Assembly: GCA_947628665.1 (NCBI GenBank) | Contig: CANRAU010000002.1 | Span: 1 to 64,000 of the forward strand | Length of the DNA: 64,000 nucleotides | Direction of reading: 5' to 3' | DNA from: an uncultured Clostridia bacterium | GTDB taxonomy: Bacteria > Bacillota > Clostridia > Oscillospirales > Acutalibacteraceae | Shown here: in pieces, positions 53,116 to 62,268 of the stretch | Layout of the letters: the number at the start of each line of letters is the position of its first letter | How positions within the stretch are numbered: position 1 is the stretch's first letter | Translations under genes and position numbers: made by a program | Notes under the pieces: model-generated | What the model saw: only the letters and a program-made list of their open reading frames with translations | The model's database searches: none | Told to the model about the DNA's origin: nothing

Positions 53116-53616
53116 ATGTTCGTGTTTTCTGTGCATAAAAGGCAGGTCAAGCTGGCGATTTTGATCGGCTGCATTGCCGTGATTGCCGCCGCATTCTTTT
53201 TCGTGACGAGATCCGGCAATGTGGAGACCGCCAAAACGCCGACGGTCAACATCAACGCTTCCACCGCCGAAGAACGCATCGCCTATTTGTCGCAATTCGG
53301 CTGGAGCGTGGAGGCAGACCCATTGGAGGTCACGGAAGTCATCATTCCCGAGACCTTTGACGATACCTACACGAACTACAACGCCTTACAGCAATCGCAG
53401 GGCTTTGATTTGACTTTATATGCGGGAAAACGTGTGAAAAAGTGGAGCTACCGTGTAACCAATTATCCCGGTTACGAGGCGATGGACTGTATACAGGCGA
53501 CCTTGCTCATATATGAGGGAAAAGTCATCGGCGGCGACATTTGCTCCACGCAGCTGGACGGCTTTATGCACGGCTTTGTAAAGGAACAGACGCCCGTAAC
53601 GACAACGGGCACGTAA
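53116..53616 (+). CDS. DUF4830 domain protein, membrane-anchored
   Basis: A 166-residue protein with one N-terminal membrane segment (about 12-32) and an exported domain: AEERIAYLSQFGWSV, EVIIPETFDDTYTNYNALQ, KKWSYRVTNYPG and LLIYEGKVIGGDI match DUF4830. The family is restricted to Clostridia and has no known function. GAGGTGA precedes the ATG. It ends 13 bases before the pseudouridine synthase gene, so the two are likely cotranscribed. Confidence 0.8.
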   Translation: MFVFSVHKRQVKLAILIGCIAVIAAAFFFVTRSGNVETAKTPTVNINASTAEERIAYLSQFGWSVEADPLEVTEVIIPETFDDTYTNYNALQQSQGFDLTLYAGKRVKKWSYRVTNYPGYEAMDCIQATLLIYEGKVIGGDICSTQLDGFMHGFVKEQTPVTTTGT

Positions 53617-53629
53617 AGCAAAGGGGCTT

Positions 53630-54358
53630 ATGGAAAAGGAAAGGCTGGATAAACTCTTAGCGGGCATGGGTACGCTTTCGCGAAAGGACGTAAAAGGCAT
53701 GGTGCGCGATGGGCGCGTCTCGGTAAACGGCGTAACGGTCACGGACGCGGGACTTAAAGTGTCTGCAGATACCGATACCGTTTGCGTGGACGGCACGCTG
53801 CAGCACATCCAAAAGCACATCTATATTATGCTCAACAAGCCGGCGGGCGTAGTCTCCGCAAGCCATGCGAAAGAGGATACTACCGTTGTCGATCTGGTCC
53901 CGCCCGCGCTTCGGCGCAGCGGACTTTTCCCCGCCGGACGATTGGATAAGGACACCACGGGATTCGTTCTTCTGACGGACGACGGCGACTTTGCCCATCG
54001 CATCCTTTCGCCCAAAAACCATATCCCGAAAACCTATACAGTCGGACTTTCAGACCCTGTGACGGAGGAGCAACTTCAAATCCTGCGGGAAGGCTTGGAG
54101 CTTTATGACGGCACGCGTTTTCTGTCCGCACAGGCAGTGGCGCTTTCCGACGACCGAACGCGTGTGCGGATCACGATCTGCGAGGGAAAATATCATCAGA
54201 TCAAGCGAATGTTTGCAGCGATTGGCCGCCCTGTGCAGTATTTGGAACGCACGCATATGGGTTCGCTCCCGCTTGACCCCGATCTTCCGCGCGGCGCTTG
54301 CCGTGAACTGACCGAAGAGGAACGCAGACAAATTGAATCGTATACCCAAACGGAGTAG
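53630..54358 (+). CDS. RNA pseudouridine synthase, RsuA/RluB family
   Basis: A 242-residue enzyme with an S4 RNA-binding domain (RLDKLLAGMGTLSRKD) and the catalytic motif GRLDKDTTGFVLLTDDGD, whose first Asp is the nucleophile. ITICEGKYHQIKRMFAAIG is the conserved C-terminal segment of this family. RsuA modifies 16S rRNA position 516; RluB or RluE act on 23S. The length and single S4 domain fit RsuA best, not certain. Confidence 0.9.
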   Translation: MEKERLDKLLAGMGTLSRKDVKGMVRDGRVSVNGVTVTDAGLKVSADTDTVCVDGTLQHIQKHIYIMLNKPAGVVSASHAKEDTTVVDLVPPALRRSGLFPAGRLDKDTTGFVLLTDDGDFAHRILSPKNHIPKTYTVGLSDPVTEEQLQILREGLELYDGTRFLSAQAVALSDDRTRVRITICEGKYHQIKRMFAAIGRPVQYLERTHMGSLPLDPDLPRGACRELTEEERRQIESYTQTE

Positions 54359-54385
54359 ATCACAATATCTGCTCCGCTTTTCTTT
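54352..54385 (+). terminator. Terminator of the pseudouridine synthase gene
   Basis: GGAGTAGAT (54352-54360, overlapping the stop codon) and ATCTGCTCC (54367-54375), loop CACAAT, followed by GCTTTTCTTTTT. Confidence 0.75.
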
Positions 54386-54532
54386 TTGAACTGTCGGCTT
54401 GTCCGAAGCATAGTATGTAGCAAGACGATGCGGATAATCGGCATATGAAAAACAAAAGGAAAGGAACGATACCGTGCGCAAAATCCGTTTTTACGGGATT
54501 TTGGGCAAATTCTGTATCGCATGGCGATTCGT

Positions 54533-54754
54533 ATGAAAAAAATTATCATAAAAGTGGGATCGGTAACGTATGCGATGAAAGCCCGCAGCGTTCTGCTGCG
54601 TTACGGATACCGCGCACAAATCATTAAAACGGCACAGCCACGAAAAAACGAGGGATGCGGATATTCGGTCGCGGTGTTCGATCCGCCGACGGATATTCTC
54701 GATATTTTGCGGCGGGAAGGCATTCCGGTAAGCGAATCGAAGTGGGCGACTTGA
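54533..54754 (+). CDS. DUF3343 small protein
   Basis: A 73-residue protein (ATG 54533; ATG 54521 would add four residues, no clear ribosome site for either). MKKIIIKVGSVTYAMKARSV, LLRYGYRAQIIKTAQ and GCGYSVAVFDP are typical of DUF3343 proteins, thought to carry sulfur or selenium as a partner of cysteine-desulfurase-like enzymes; a Cys lies in EGCGYS. Its stop overlaps the start of just such a gene. Confidence 0.8.
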   Translation: MKKIIIKVGSVTYAMKARSVLLRYGYRAQIIKTAQPRKNEGCGYSVAVFDPPTDILDILRREGIPVSESKWAT

Positions 54755-55899
54755 TCTACTTTGACAACGCGGCGACGACGTATCCGAAGCCGCAAAGCGT
54801 ACTTGCCGCTGTTTCGTCCGCTCCGAGACTGTACGGGGCGAATCCCGGGCGTGCGGGCCACAAAATGGCATTTGAGACAGCCAATCAGGTGTACGCAGCG
54901 CGGGAAGCGGTTTCCGAACTGTTTGATCTCGGCGCGCCGGAGCGGGTGATTTTCACCAAAAACTGCACCGAGGCGCTGAATGACGTCATCAAAGGACTTG
55001 CGCGCCCGGGCGGGCATTTTGTTTGTTCGGATCTGGAGCATAACGCCGTCGCAAGACCCTTGCAGGCGTTAAAAATGCAGAATATCTGTGATTGGAGCAT
55101 GGCGCACGTCGGCGAAAGCACGGAGGAAACGCTGCGCAATTTTAAAAACCGCCTGCGCAAAAATACGATTGCGATCATCTGTACGGGCGCTTCCAATGTA
55201 TTCGGCACGGCGCCGCCTATCCGCGAACTCTCCGGGCTCGCCCATGAAAACGGCGTGCTTTTGGTCGTGGATGCGGCGCAAACGGCGGGCATACTGCCGA
55301 TGCATATGCGGGAATACGGGATAGATTTTCTGTGCGCACCCGGCCACAAGGGCTTGTACGGCCCTATGGGAACGGGTATATTGCTTTGCAACAGCGATAA
55401 ACCCCTTCGCACGATCATGGAAGGGGGAACGGGGACGCTTTCCGCGCAGCTCGCGCAGCCGGACGATTACCCGGAACGCCTGGAAAGCGGGACTTTGAAT
55501 GTGCCGGGGATACTTGGCCTTGCGGCGGGCATTCGCTTTGTCTCCGACAGAGGGGAAGCGAGGATCTACCGCCACGAAATGCAGCAGATTCGGTATGTGT
55601 ATGACGCCCTGCGCCATATGCGCAATATTGAACTGTATACGGATTTAGACGCGCCTGCTGTGCAATTTGTGCCGCTCCTGTCTTTCAACGTTCGGGGAAA
55701 GCACAGCGAGGAAACGGCGCAGCTGCTGTCTTATGACGGCATAGCCGTAAGAGCGGGACTGCACTGCGCAGGTTTGGCGCACAAAGCCTATCACACCGAG
55801 GAAACGGGAACGGTTCGCATATGCCCCTCAGTATTTACCGCAAAAAGAGATGTAAATAGTTTATTAAATTCCGTATTTAAAATTGCAAAAGCCGTTTGA
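54751..55899 (+). CDS. Cysteine desulfurase-like class V aminotransferase
   Basis: A 382-residue PLP enzyme. TTG 54751 is the probable start: it overlaps the DUF3343 stop (TTGA) and gives LIYFDNAATTYPKPQ right at the N-terminus; earlier in-frame starts lie inside DUF3343. The PLP lysine is in APGHKGLYGPMGTG and a catalytic Cys in RAGLHCAGLAHK. Together with DUF3343 it resembles the Clostridia desulfurase set for selenium or sulfur donation (inference). No iscU or selD is nearby. Confidence 0.88.
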   Translation: MIYFDNAATTYPKPQSVLAAVSSAPRLYGANPGRAGHKMAFETANQVYAAREAVSELFDLGAPERVIFTKNCTEALNDVIKGLARPGGHFVCSDLEHNAVARPLQALKMQNICDWSMAHVGESTEETLRNFKNRLRKNTIAIICTGASNVFGTAPPIRELSGLAHENGVLLVVDAAQTAGILPMHMREYGIDFLCAPGHKGLYGPMGTGILLCNSDKPLRTIMEGGTGTLSAQLAQPDDYPERLESGTLNVPGILGLAAGIRFVSDRGEARIYRHEMQQIRYVYDALRHMRNIELYTDLDAPAVQFVPLLSFNVRGKHSEETAQLLSYDGIAVRAGLHCAGLAHKAYHTEETGTVRICPSVFTAKRDVNSLLNSVFKIAKAV

Positions 55900-56001
55900 G
55901 TATGATACAATATATCCTGACATTGTGTGTTTTTATCATTTTTGTCGCGATATATTGTATTTTTTATTTTTATTTTCTATTTTTCAAAAGCGGGTGGTTG
56001 C

Positions 56002-56895
56002 GTGGCTTTTCCTCTTACGTTCTCCGAAACGATCGATGAAATCGGCAAAGCCATACTGGGTTTCGGCAGCATTTCGGACGTATTGGATATTTTATTGATG
56101 GCGTTTGTGATCTACAGCGTCATTAAGCTCATCCGCGAAACGCGCGCCATTCAGTTGGCCAAGGGATTTGTACTGCTGGTGATCCTGTATGCGGCGGTAT
56201 ATCTGCTGCATATGCCTGTCAGCTCCTATATGTTCTCCATGCTCTTTTCCAACATCCTTTTGGTGCTGGTGGTTATCTTTTCTCCTGAAATTCGGCATGC
56301 GCTGGAGAGCGTTGGACGCAGCAGCGTTTCCAGTTTCCGTTTTCTGGGCTTGAAAAGCAGTGAAGAACTGCGTCGGCAGGAGAGGCTCAATGCCATGATC
56401 AACGCCGTCACCAAGGCATGCGCCGATATGAGCGATAAGCGGATCGGCGCATTGATGGTGTTTGAGAGGAAAACGATCCTCGGCGAGATCATCGACACAG
56501 GCACGCGCATTGACGCAGAAATTTCGGCGGAACTGCTCGGCAATATTTTTTATCCGAAAGCGCCCTTGCACGACGGCGCGGCGATCATTCGCAACGCGCG
56601 CGTATGTGCGGCGGGCTGTATTTTGCCGCTGACGCAGAACCATGACGTCAGCAGCGAGCTCGGCACACGCCACCGCGCGGCTATCGGGATGAGCGAGCAA
56701 AGCGATGCGCTCGTCGTGGTCGTCTCCGAGGAGACCGGCGCGATTTCCGTCGCTTCCAAAGGCAGCTTGCGCCGCGATCTTTCCAGCGGCGATCTGCGTG
56801 AAGTGTTGACGCAGTGCTTTATACAGCCTGCGGAAAATTCGGACAACCCCTTGAAAAAATTGCGGAAAGGACGGCATAAGGATGCAGACAAATGA
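56002..56895 (+). CDS. cdaA: Diadenylate cyclase CdaA
   Basis: A membrane enzyme that makes cyclic di-AMP from two ATP. GTG 56002 gives 297 residues; an in-frame ATG at 55927 would add a hydrophobic stretch. Three membrane segments (to about residue 85) precede the DAC domain: IGALMVFERKTILGEIIDTG, PLHDGAAII with the catalytic DGA, TRHRAAIGMSEQ and SEETGAIS. It overlaps cdaR by 14 bases. Confidence 0.95.
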   Translation: MAFPLTFSETIDEIGKAILGFGSISDVLDILLMAFVIYSVIKLIRETRAIQLAKGFVLLVILYAAVYLLHMPVSSYMFSMLFSNILLVLVVIFSPEIRHALESVGRSSVSSFRFLGLKSSEELRRQERLNAMINAVTKACADMSDKRIGALMVFERKTILGEIIDTGTRIDAEISAELLGNIFYPKAPLHDGAAIIRNARVCAAGCILPLTQNHDVSSELGTRHRAAIGMSEQSDALVVVVSEETGAISVASKGSLRRDLSSGDLREVLTQCFIQPAENSDNPLKKLRKGRHKDADK

Positions 56896-58198
56896 TCAAT
56901 TTCCGACGTCTGTTGTGGATAAGCAAAAGCCGAAGGGACTGCGCGGTATCCTCAGCAACAACAAAATCGTTATGCTGTTTTCTCTGCTTCTGGCGTTTGC
57001 GCTTTGGATCTGGGTATCCATCGAAAAAAGCCCCGTCGTGACGCAGACCGTTTCCTCTGTCCCCGTAAAAATCGAAATGGAAAACAGCGTGCCCGCACAG
57101 TTGAACCTACAAATGTTCGGGAACACAGATTATACGGTCGATGTGATCGTCAGCGGCAGGCGTTTTATCGTTTCCACCCTGACGGCGGACGACATCACTG
57201 TCACCGCGCAGACCAATTATGTGGATTCCTCCGGAAACAAATCCTTGCAGTTAAAAGCAGTCGCCGCCCAAAGCGGAAAGGATTTTGAGATCGTCGGGCT
57301 TTCGCAGAACTATATTGACGTATATTTTGACACGTATAAAGAGGCAGAATTCGCCGTCGAGCCGCACATTGTTGCGCCTGACGGGAAAACAGTAGTCGAC
57401 GGCTGTATGCTTGGAAACATTCTGTTTTCCGAGACTTCCGTTGTGGTCAGCGGCCCCTCGACCGAGGTCAACAAGGTCACGGGCGTGCTTGCCGAAACCT
57501 CTGTCAGCGCGCCGCTCGCGGCGACGACCACCGTACAGCCGGAGATCAAACTGCAAAGCGATACGGGCGAAACGCTCTCCAATGTATCTTTGGACGTCGG
57601 CGATACGCCCATTACCATGACCATGCCCGTGCTGAAGGTGGTCACCTTGCCGACGACGGTCAATTTCAAAAACGCGCCGACCTGGTATTTGAACAACGCA
57701 GTACCCGTTACGGTTTCTCCCGCAAATGTCAGAGCGGCCGTCCCCGTTGAGCAGGTCGATGAAATCAAAAGCATACCCGTTGGCACGGTGGATTTTGCCG
57801 AATTGGATCGCGGCTATAACGTCTTTAATTTCAAAGCGTCCGATGTGACGGACTACATGATTATGGATAACACCCTGCGTTTTAAAGCAAACGTCAATAT
57901 GACGGGCACGATCATGGCAACCTTCACCGTTCCTGCACAGAATATATCGATCACGGCGCAAAAGGACGGATTTCGGTCGGAGCTGTTGGGCGGTGCGATC
58001 GAGAATGTCCGTGTTGTCGGTACGCAGGAGGATATTGCGGCGTTGACCAATGAAATGCTGTTCGCTTCGGTCGATCTGACAGATGCGGATTTGTCGGCGG
58101 GCGAGCAATCCGTCCGCGTGCGCATCGAGATCAAGGGCAATACGGCGGCATGGGCATCGGGGACGTATACCGTCCGCATTCGTTCGACCGCGCAGTAA
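56882..58198 (+). CDS. cdaR: CdaA regulatory protein CdaR (YbbR domains)
   Basis: A 438-residue protein with one N-terminal membrane segment (about 28-47, LFSLLLAFALWIWVSIEK) and four YbbR-like repeats outside the membrane. CdaR binds and modulates CdaA. The overlap with cdaA supports a complex. The usual third gene glmM does not follow; a DUF1385 gene does. Confidence 0.92.
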   Translation: MQTNDQFPTSVVDKQKPKGLRGILSNNKIVMLFSLLLAFALWIWVSIEKSPVVTQTVSSVPVKIEMENSVPAQLNLQMFGNTDYTVDVIVSGRRFIVSTLTADDITVTAQTNYVDSSGNKSLQLKAVAAQSGKDFEIVGLSQNYIDVYFDTYKEAEFAVEPHIVAPDGKTVVDGCMLGNILFSETSVVVSGPSTEVNKVTGVLAETSVSAPLAATTTVQPEIKLQSDTGETLSNVSLDVGDTPITMTMPVLKVVTLPTTVNFKNAPTWYLNNAVPVTVSPANVRAAVPVEQVDEIKSIPVGTVDFAELDRGYNVFNFKASDVTDYMIMDNTLRFKANVNMTGTIMATFTVPAQNISITAQKDGFRSELLGGAIENVRVVGTQEDIAALTNEMLFASVDLTDADLSAGEQSVRVRIEIKGNTAAWASGTYTVRIRSTAQ

Positions 58199-58243
58199 GC
58201 GGCGCGCGAACCGTTGAACCGCATGTGGAAAGGAGAATCGAGC

Positions 58244-59212
58244 TTGGGAGAAAAGAAAGTGCATAAAACCTCCGTCGGCGGACAGGCGCTTATCGAAGGC
58301 ATTATGATGAAAGGGCCGAAAGGCACGGCAATGTCCGTAAGACTGCCAAACGGCGAAATTGATACGGAATATAAAGAGACAAAGCCCTGGCGCGACAAAA
58401 ACAAATTTTTTGCCCTCCCGCTGGTGCGCGGGATCGTCGGCTTCGTGGAATCTCTGGTCACGGGGTACGGCTATTTGATGGAATCGGCCGAAAAATCCAC
58501 GCAGGGGGAGGAAGAAGCGGAAGAAGAGCTCTCCAAGCTTGACCGTTGGATCAACGACCATTTCGGGCCGAAAATGATGCAGGCCGTCGGCGCTGTCTCG
58601 GCCGTATTGGGCGTGGCACTCGCGTTTTTCCTGTTTATGTGGCTGCCGACGTATCTTGTGGATTTGGTGACCCAAAACCGACTTTTGCAATTCCATGCCC
58701 TGTTTGAGGGGATTTTACGCGTGATCATTTTTGTGTTGTACATGGTGGCCGTCTCCCAAATGAAGGACATCAAACGCGTATTTATGTATCATGGCGCGGA
58801 ACACAAATCCATCTTCTGCTATGAACACGGTTTGGAGCTGACGGTGGAAAACGTCCGCAGGCAAAAGCGGTTTCACCCGCGCTGCGGCACCAGCTTTATG
58901 TTTGTGATGATCCTTTTGAGCATTTTGCTGTCCTCGGCCTTGGTACTCATTTTTCCGCATTTGGCGGAGATCAACCGCGTTTTGTGGATCGGCGTAAAGC
59001 TGCTCATCTTACCGCTTGTCATGGGCTTGGGCTATGAATTTATTCGCTATGCGGGAAGACACGACAATATTTTGGTCAAAGCGCTTTCCGCACCCGGGCT
59101 TTGGATGCAGCGCATCACGACCAAAGAGCCGACCGACGACATTATAGAAGTCGGTATCGCCGCGCTCTCGGCTGTCCTGACGGACAACCCCGACGACGAC
59201 ACGATCCAATGA
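58244..59212 (+). CDS. DUF1385 protein (YqhQ family)
   Basis: A 322-residue membrane protein. TTG 58244 has AAAGGAGA eight bases upstream and is a better start than ATG 58223, which lies ahead of that site. VGGQALIEGIMMKGPKG, MYHGAEHKSIFCYE and KRFHPRCGTSFMFVMIL are the DUF1385 hallmarks; about five membrane segments. Function unknown, though the gene sits with prmC in many Firmicutes. The stop overlaps the prmC start (ATGA). Confidence 0.9.
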   Translation: MGEKKVHKTSVGGQALIEGIMMKGPKGTAMSVRLPNGEIDTEYKETKPWRDKNKFFALPLVRGIVGFVESLVTGYGYLMESAEKSTQGEEEAEEELSKLDRWINDHFGPKMMQAVGAVSAVLGVALAFFLFMWLPTYLVDLVTQNRLLQFHALFEGILRVIIFVLYMVAVSQMKDIKRVFMYHGAEHKSIFCYEHGLELTVENVRRQKRFHPRCGTSFMFVMILLSILLSSALVLIFPHLAEINRVLWIGVKLLILPLVMGLGYEFIRYAGRHDNILVKALSAPGLWMQRITTKEPTDDIIEVGIAALSAVLTDNPDDDTIQ

Positions 59213-60048
59213 CGCTTCGGGAGGCTTACCGCGCGGGACTTTTGCGGCTTCGTGCGGCGGAAAACACGGACGCTGAATTTGACTGCGGCTGTCTTTTGGA
59301 GTGTGCGGCGGGTATATCACGGACGGCGCGGTTATCCAATCCGCAGGCGGAGCTGTCGCCCGAAAAGGAACGGCAGTTTTTGGAAATGCTCGATCGGCGC
59401 GAGGGCGGAGAACCCTTACAGTACATTCTCGGCAAATGGTCTTTTTACGGCCGAGAATTTTCGGTCGGGGAGGGTGTTTTGATTCCGCGCCCCGAAACCG
59501 AAGAGCTGGTCGCGCTTGCAAGCGAACGCATGCTCGCGCTGCACGCGCAAACGGTTTTCGATTTGTGTGCGGGCAGCGGCTGTATCGGGCTTACCTTGGC
59601 GCTTGAACATCCCGAAGCACAAGTTTATCTTTTGGAAAAGTATGCGGCCGCGTTTCGCTATCTGCAAAAAAATCAAACGGATTTGCGAGCGGCAAACGCA
59701 CGGCTATTCATGGCGGATGTTGCCGATTTTACGCCGCCGGACGGCGAACAGGCGGATTTGCTGGTATCCAATCCGCCGTATGTGGAAAGCGGGCAAATTC
59801 CCGATCTGCAGCGCGAGGTGCAAAGAGAACCGCGTACTGCGCTCGACGGCGGCGCGGACGGCTTGGCGTTTTATCGGCTGATCGCCGAAAAATGGCTTTC
59901 CTATGTGCGTCGGGGCGGGGAGATTTTGCTTGAATGCGGCGACGGGCAGGGCGAAGCCGTGGCGGCGCTTTTTGCGGATAAAACCGCAGAGCAGCAGGTT
60001 TTGCTCGACCGAAACCATATTGACAGATTTGTCCGTGTTATAGTATAA
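59209..60048 (+). CDS. prmC: Release factor glutamine methyltransferase PrmC
   Basis: A 279-residue enzyme that methylates the Gln of the GGQ motif in RF1/RF2. ATG 59209 overlaps the DUF1385 stop; in-frame sequence upstream belongs to that gene. The N-terminal helical domain leads to EPLQYILGKWSFYG, VLIPRPETEEL, FDLCAGSGCIGLTLA (SAM site) and SNPPYVESGQ (catalytic NPPY). prfA, its usual neighbour, is not here. Confidence 0.95.
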   Translation: MTLREAYRAGLLRLRAAENTDAEFDCGCLLECAAGISRTARLSNPQAELSPEKERQFLEMLDRREGGEPLQYILGKWSFYGREFSVGEGVLIPRPETEELVALASERMLALHAQTVFDLCAGSGCIGLTLALEHPEAQVYLLEKYAAAFRYLQKNQTDLRAANARLFMADVADFTPPDGEQADLLVSNPPYVESGQIPDLQREVQREPRTALDGGADGLAFYRLIAEKWLSYVRRGGEILLECGDGQGEAVAALFADKTAEQQVLLDRNHIDRFVRVIV

Positions 60049-60049
60049 T
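60020..60049 (+). promoter_or_regulatory. Promoter inside the 3' end of prmC
   Basis: TTGACA (60020-60025) and TATAAT (60044-60049), 18 bases apart. It faces the site-2 protease gene, giving an untranslated leader of about 130 bases in which I see short repeats but no known element. Confidence 0.6.
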
Positions 60050-60187
60050 ATTCCAATAAATTGGTTGATTTGTGCTGCGCGCCTGACCAAAGCCGGCACG
60101 GGTCATGAAAAGTCCGAACGTCACACGGGAGCTGTTTAGTTGCGCGGCGCTTTTGCGAACATGAACACGCGCAAAGGAGGGAGTCTT

Positions 60188-60856
60188 TTGCTTTTCAATA
60201 TTCTTCGCGGCAATACGTCGGGAATTGAAATTATAGCGGGGCTGTTTGCTACGGCTTTCGTTGTGTTTTGCACGCTGCCTGTGCATGAATTTGCCCATGC
60301 GTGGACGGCAACCAAGCTGGGCGACCAAACCGCGCGCCTTTCGGGGCGACTTTCCCTCAATCCCATGCGGCATTTAGACCCTCTGGGCGCGATCATGATT
60401 TTCCTTGTCGGTTTCGGCTATGCGAAGCCCGTACCCGTCAATCCCCGCAATTTCAAAAATCCGAAGGCGGGCATGGCGCTGACCGCTTTGGCAGGGCCGG
60501 GCGCGAATTTACTGATGGCGGCATTGTTTATCCTGCTTCGGTACATCCTTTGGGCGCTGTTTACTGAAACCTCGGTTTTTGTGCTTGCGTTTTCGTATTT
60601 TTGTATCTATGCGGCGAGTATCAACATCGGTCTTGCGGTGTTCAATTTGATTCCCGTGCCGCCATTGGACGGGTCGCGCGTGTTGCAGCTTCTGATCCCG
60701 TCGGCGTATTATTTCAAATTCATGCAGTATGAGCGTTATATTGTGATCGTCGTGCTCGTGCTGCTGGTAACCGGCGCATTGACGAGACCTTTGGCTTATT
60801 TGCGCGGGCTTGTTTATGAAGGGCTGGATTTTATCATCGGGTTACCGTTTCGTTAA
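60188..60856 (+). CDS. Site-2 protease family protein (M50)
   Basis: A 222-residue membrane metalloprotease. TTG 60188 follows AAAGGAGGGAG. HEFAH (33-37) and the late NLIPVPPLDGSRVL with its Asp give the zinc site; about five to six membrane segments; no PDZ domain. This is the short YwhC/Rip-like group found next to scpA-scpB in many Clostridia. Substrate unknown. Confidence 0.9.
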   Translation: MLFNILRGNTSGIEIIAGLFATAFVVFCTLPVHEFAHAWTATKLGDQTARLSGRLSLNPMRHLDPLGAIMIFLVGFGYAKPVPVNPRNFKNPKAGMALTALAGPGANLLMAALFILLRYILWALFTETSVFVLAFSYFCIYAASINIGLAVFNLIPVPPLDGSRVLQLLIPSAYYFKFMQYERYIVIVVLVLLVTGALTRPLAYLRGLVYEGLDFIIGLPFR

Positions 60857-60873
60857 GGTGTTGCGTCGGATAT

Positions 60874-61614
60874 ATGGAATCGATCTCTTATAAATTAGAG
60901 GTGTTTGAGGGGCCGATGGATCTGCTCCTGCACCTGATTGCCAAGCATAAACTGAATATTTATGACATCCCGATTTTGACGCTTGTCGAGCAGTATATGG
61001 ACTATGTCCAGCGTATGCAGGATGAGGATATGTACGTCGCCAGCGAGTTTTTGGAAATGGCGGCAAGGCTTGTTTACATCAAAACCGTTTCCCTGCTTCC
61101 CGTATATGAGGAAGCGGAAGATTTGAAAAAAGAACTTACGGGCGAGCTTTTGGAATATCGGGACTGTCAGCTGATGGCGAAAAAGCTGTCCGAGCAGACC
61201 GAGGGCTTTGATCGGTTTGTTCGCACGCCCGTCACCTTCGACGTCGATCCGACCTATACGCGACTGCACGAGCCGGAGGAGCTGATGCGCGCCTATATCG
61301 CGGCTGTCGGCAAACGAATGCGCAAGCTGCCGCCGCCGATTGAAGCGTTTCGCGGGATCGTCGCGACCAAAATCGTATCGGTGCAGTCCAAAATCAAAAT
61401 GATTTATCAAAAGCTCAAAGATCGGGGCGTCCGTCACAGCTTTCAATGCCTTTTTGCGGACGCGCGCTCGCGTTCCGATATGATCGCCACTTTTTTGGCC
61501 GTATTGGAGCTTGCCAAGACCCAAAAGCTGTATTTGGACGGCGACGGCGACGCCATGTGCGTGCAGTTGCTGGCGGACGATGCGGACACTTTTGATTCAC
61601 AGGAATGGGAGTAA
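60874..61614 (+). CDS. scpA: Segregation and condensation protein A
   Basis: A 246-residue kleisin subunit of the bacterial condensin SMC-ScpAB. YKLEVFEGPMDLLLHLIAKH at the start is unmistakable, followed by DIPILTLVEQY and ASEFLEMAARLVYIK; the C-terminal winged helix (FLAVLELAKTQKL) binds SMC. It is followed by scpB after 3 bases. Confidence 0.97.
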   Translation: MESISYKLEVFEGPMDLLLHLIAKHKLNIYDIPILTLVEQYMDYVQRMQDEDMYVASEFLEMAARLVYIKTVSLLPVYEEAEDLKKELTGELLEYRDCQLMAKKLSEQTEGFDRFVRTPVTFDVDPTYTRLHEPEELMRAYIAAVGKRMRKLPPPIEAFRGIVATKIVSVQSKIKMIYQKLKDRGVRHSFQCLFADARSRSDMIATFLAVLELAKTQKLYLDGDGDAMCVQLLADDADTFDSQEWE

Positions 61615-61617
61615 TCT

Positions 61618-62235
61618 ATGGTTGGTGCAAATGCCTTGCAGGCGGCGGCCGAGGCGGTTTTGTTTTCGGTCGGCGATCCGATAGAGCTTTCGAGAATTGC
61701 ACAGGCTTTGGAAGTCGAAGAAGAGATCGCCGAGCAGGTTCTGATGAATTTGTCCGCATCTTTGGACGAGCGCGGCAGCGGCATTTGTCTGTTGCGTTTG
61801 GGGGATAAGTACCAGCTTTCTTCCCGCACGGAGTTTGCGCCGCAGATCCGCAGCATTTTGGAGGTCAAGCGCAATGCGCCTCTCTCGCAGGCCGCATTTG
61901 AGGTTTTGGCGGTCATCGCCTATAATCAGCCCGTCACGAAATCCTTTGTGGAACAGGTGCGCGGCGTGGACTGCTCGGGCGTCATTGCGACGCTCTGCCA
62001 AAAACGGCTGATCGAAGAAAAGGGCAGAATGGATCTGCCGGGTCGGCCTTTGCTGTACGGGACAACGCCCGAATTTCTGCGCTGTTTCTCGGTCTCCGAT
62101 CTTACGGAACTGCCGCAGCTCCCAAAGCAAGAGGGAAATCCTGCCGAAGCGGCTACAGAGACTGCGGAGAACGGACAGGATGCCGAAAACGGGCAGGCGT
62201 CGGCTGAAAATTCCGATTCCGAAGAATCCGTTTGA
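61618..62235 (+). CDS. scpB: Segregation and condensation protein B
   Basis: A 205-residue partner of ScpA with two winged-helix domains: AAAEAVLFSVGDPIELSRIA and LSQAAFEVLAVIAYNQPVTK, VEQVRGVD and GRPLLYGTTPEFL. The C-terminal 35 residues are an acidic Glu/Ala/Asn-rich tail. It forms dimers that bridge ScpA. Confidence 0.96.
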   Translation: MVGANALQAAAEAVLFSVGDPIELSRIAQALEVEEEIAEQVLMNLSASLDERGSGICLLRLGDKYQLSSRTEFAPQIRSILEVKRNAPLSQAAFEVLAVIAYNQPVTKSFVEQVRGVDCSGVIATLCQKRLIEEKGRMDLPGRPLLYGTTPEFLRCFSVSDLTELPQLPKQEGNPAEAATETAENGQDAENGQASAENSDSEESV

Positions 62236-62268
62236 TTCGCGATACAGATTACTTAGGGAGGTGACGCG

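Noticed and set aside
54150-54520. Additional small genes in the gap before DUF3343
   Set aside because: The frames there have no ribosome site and overlap the terminator of the pseudouridine synthase gene.
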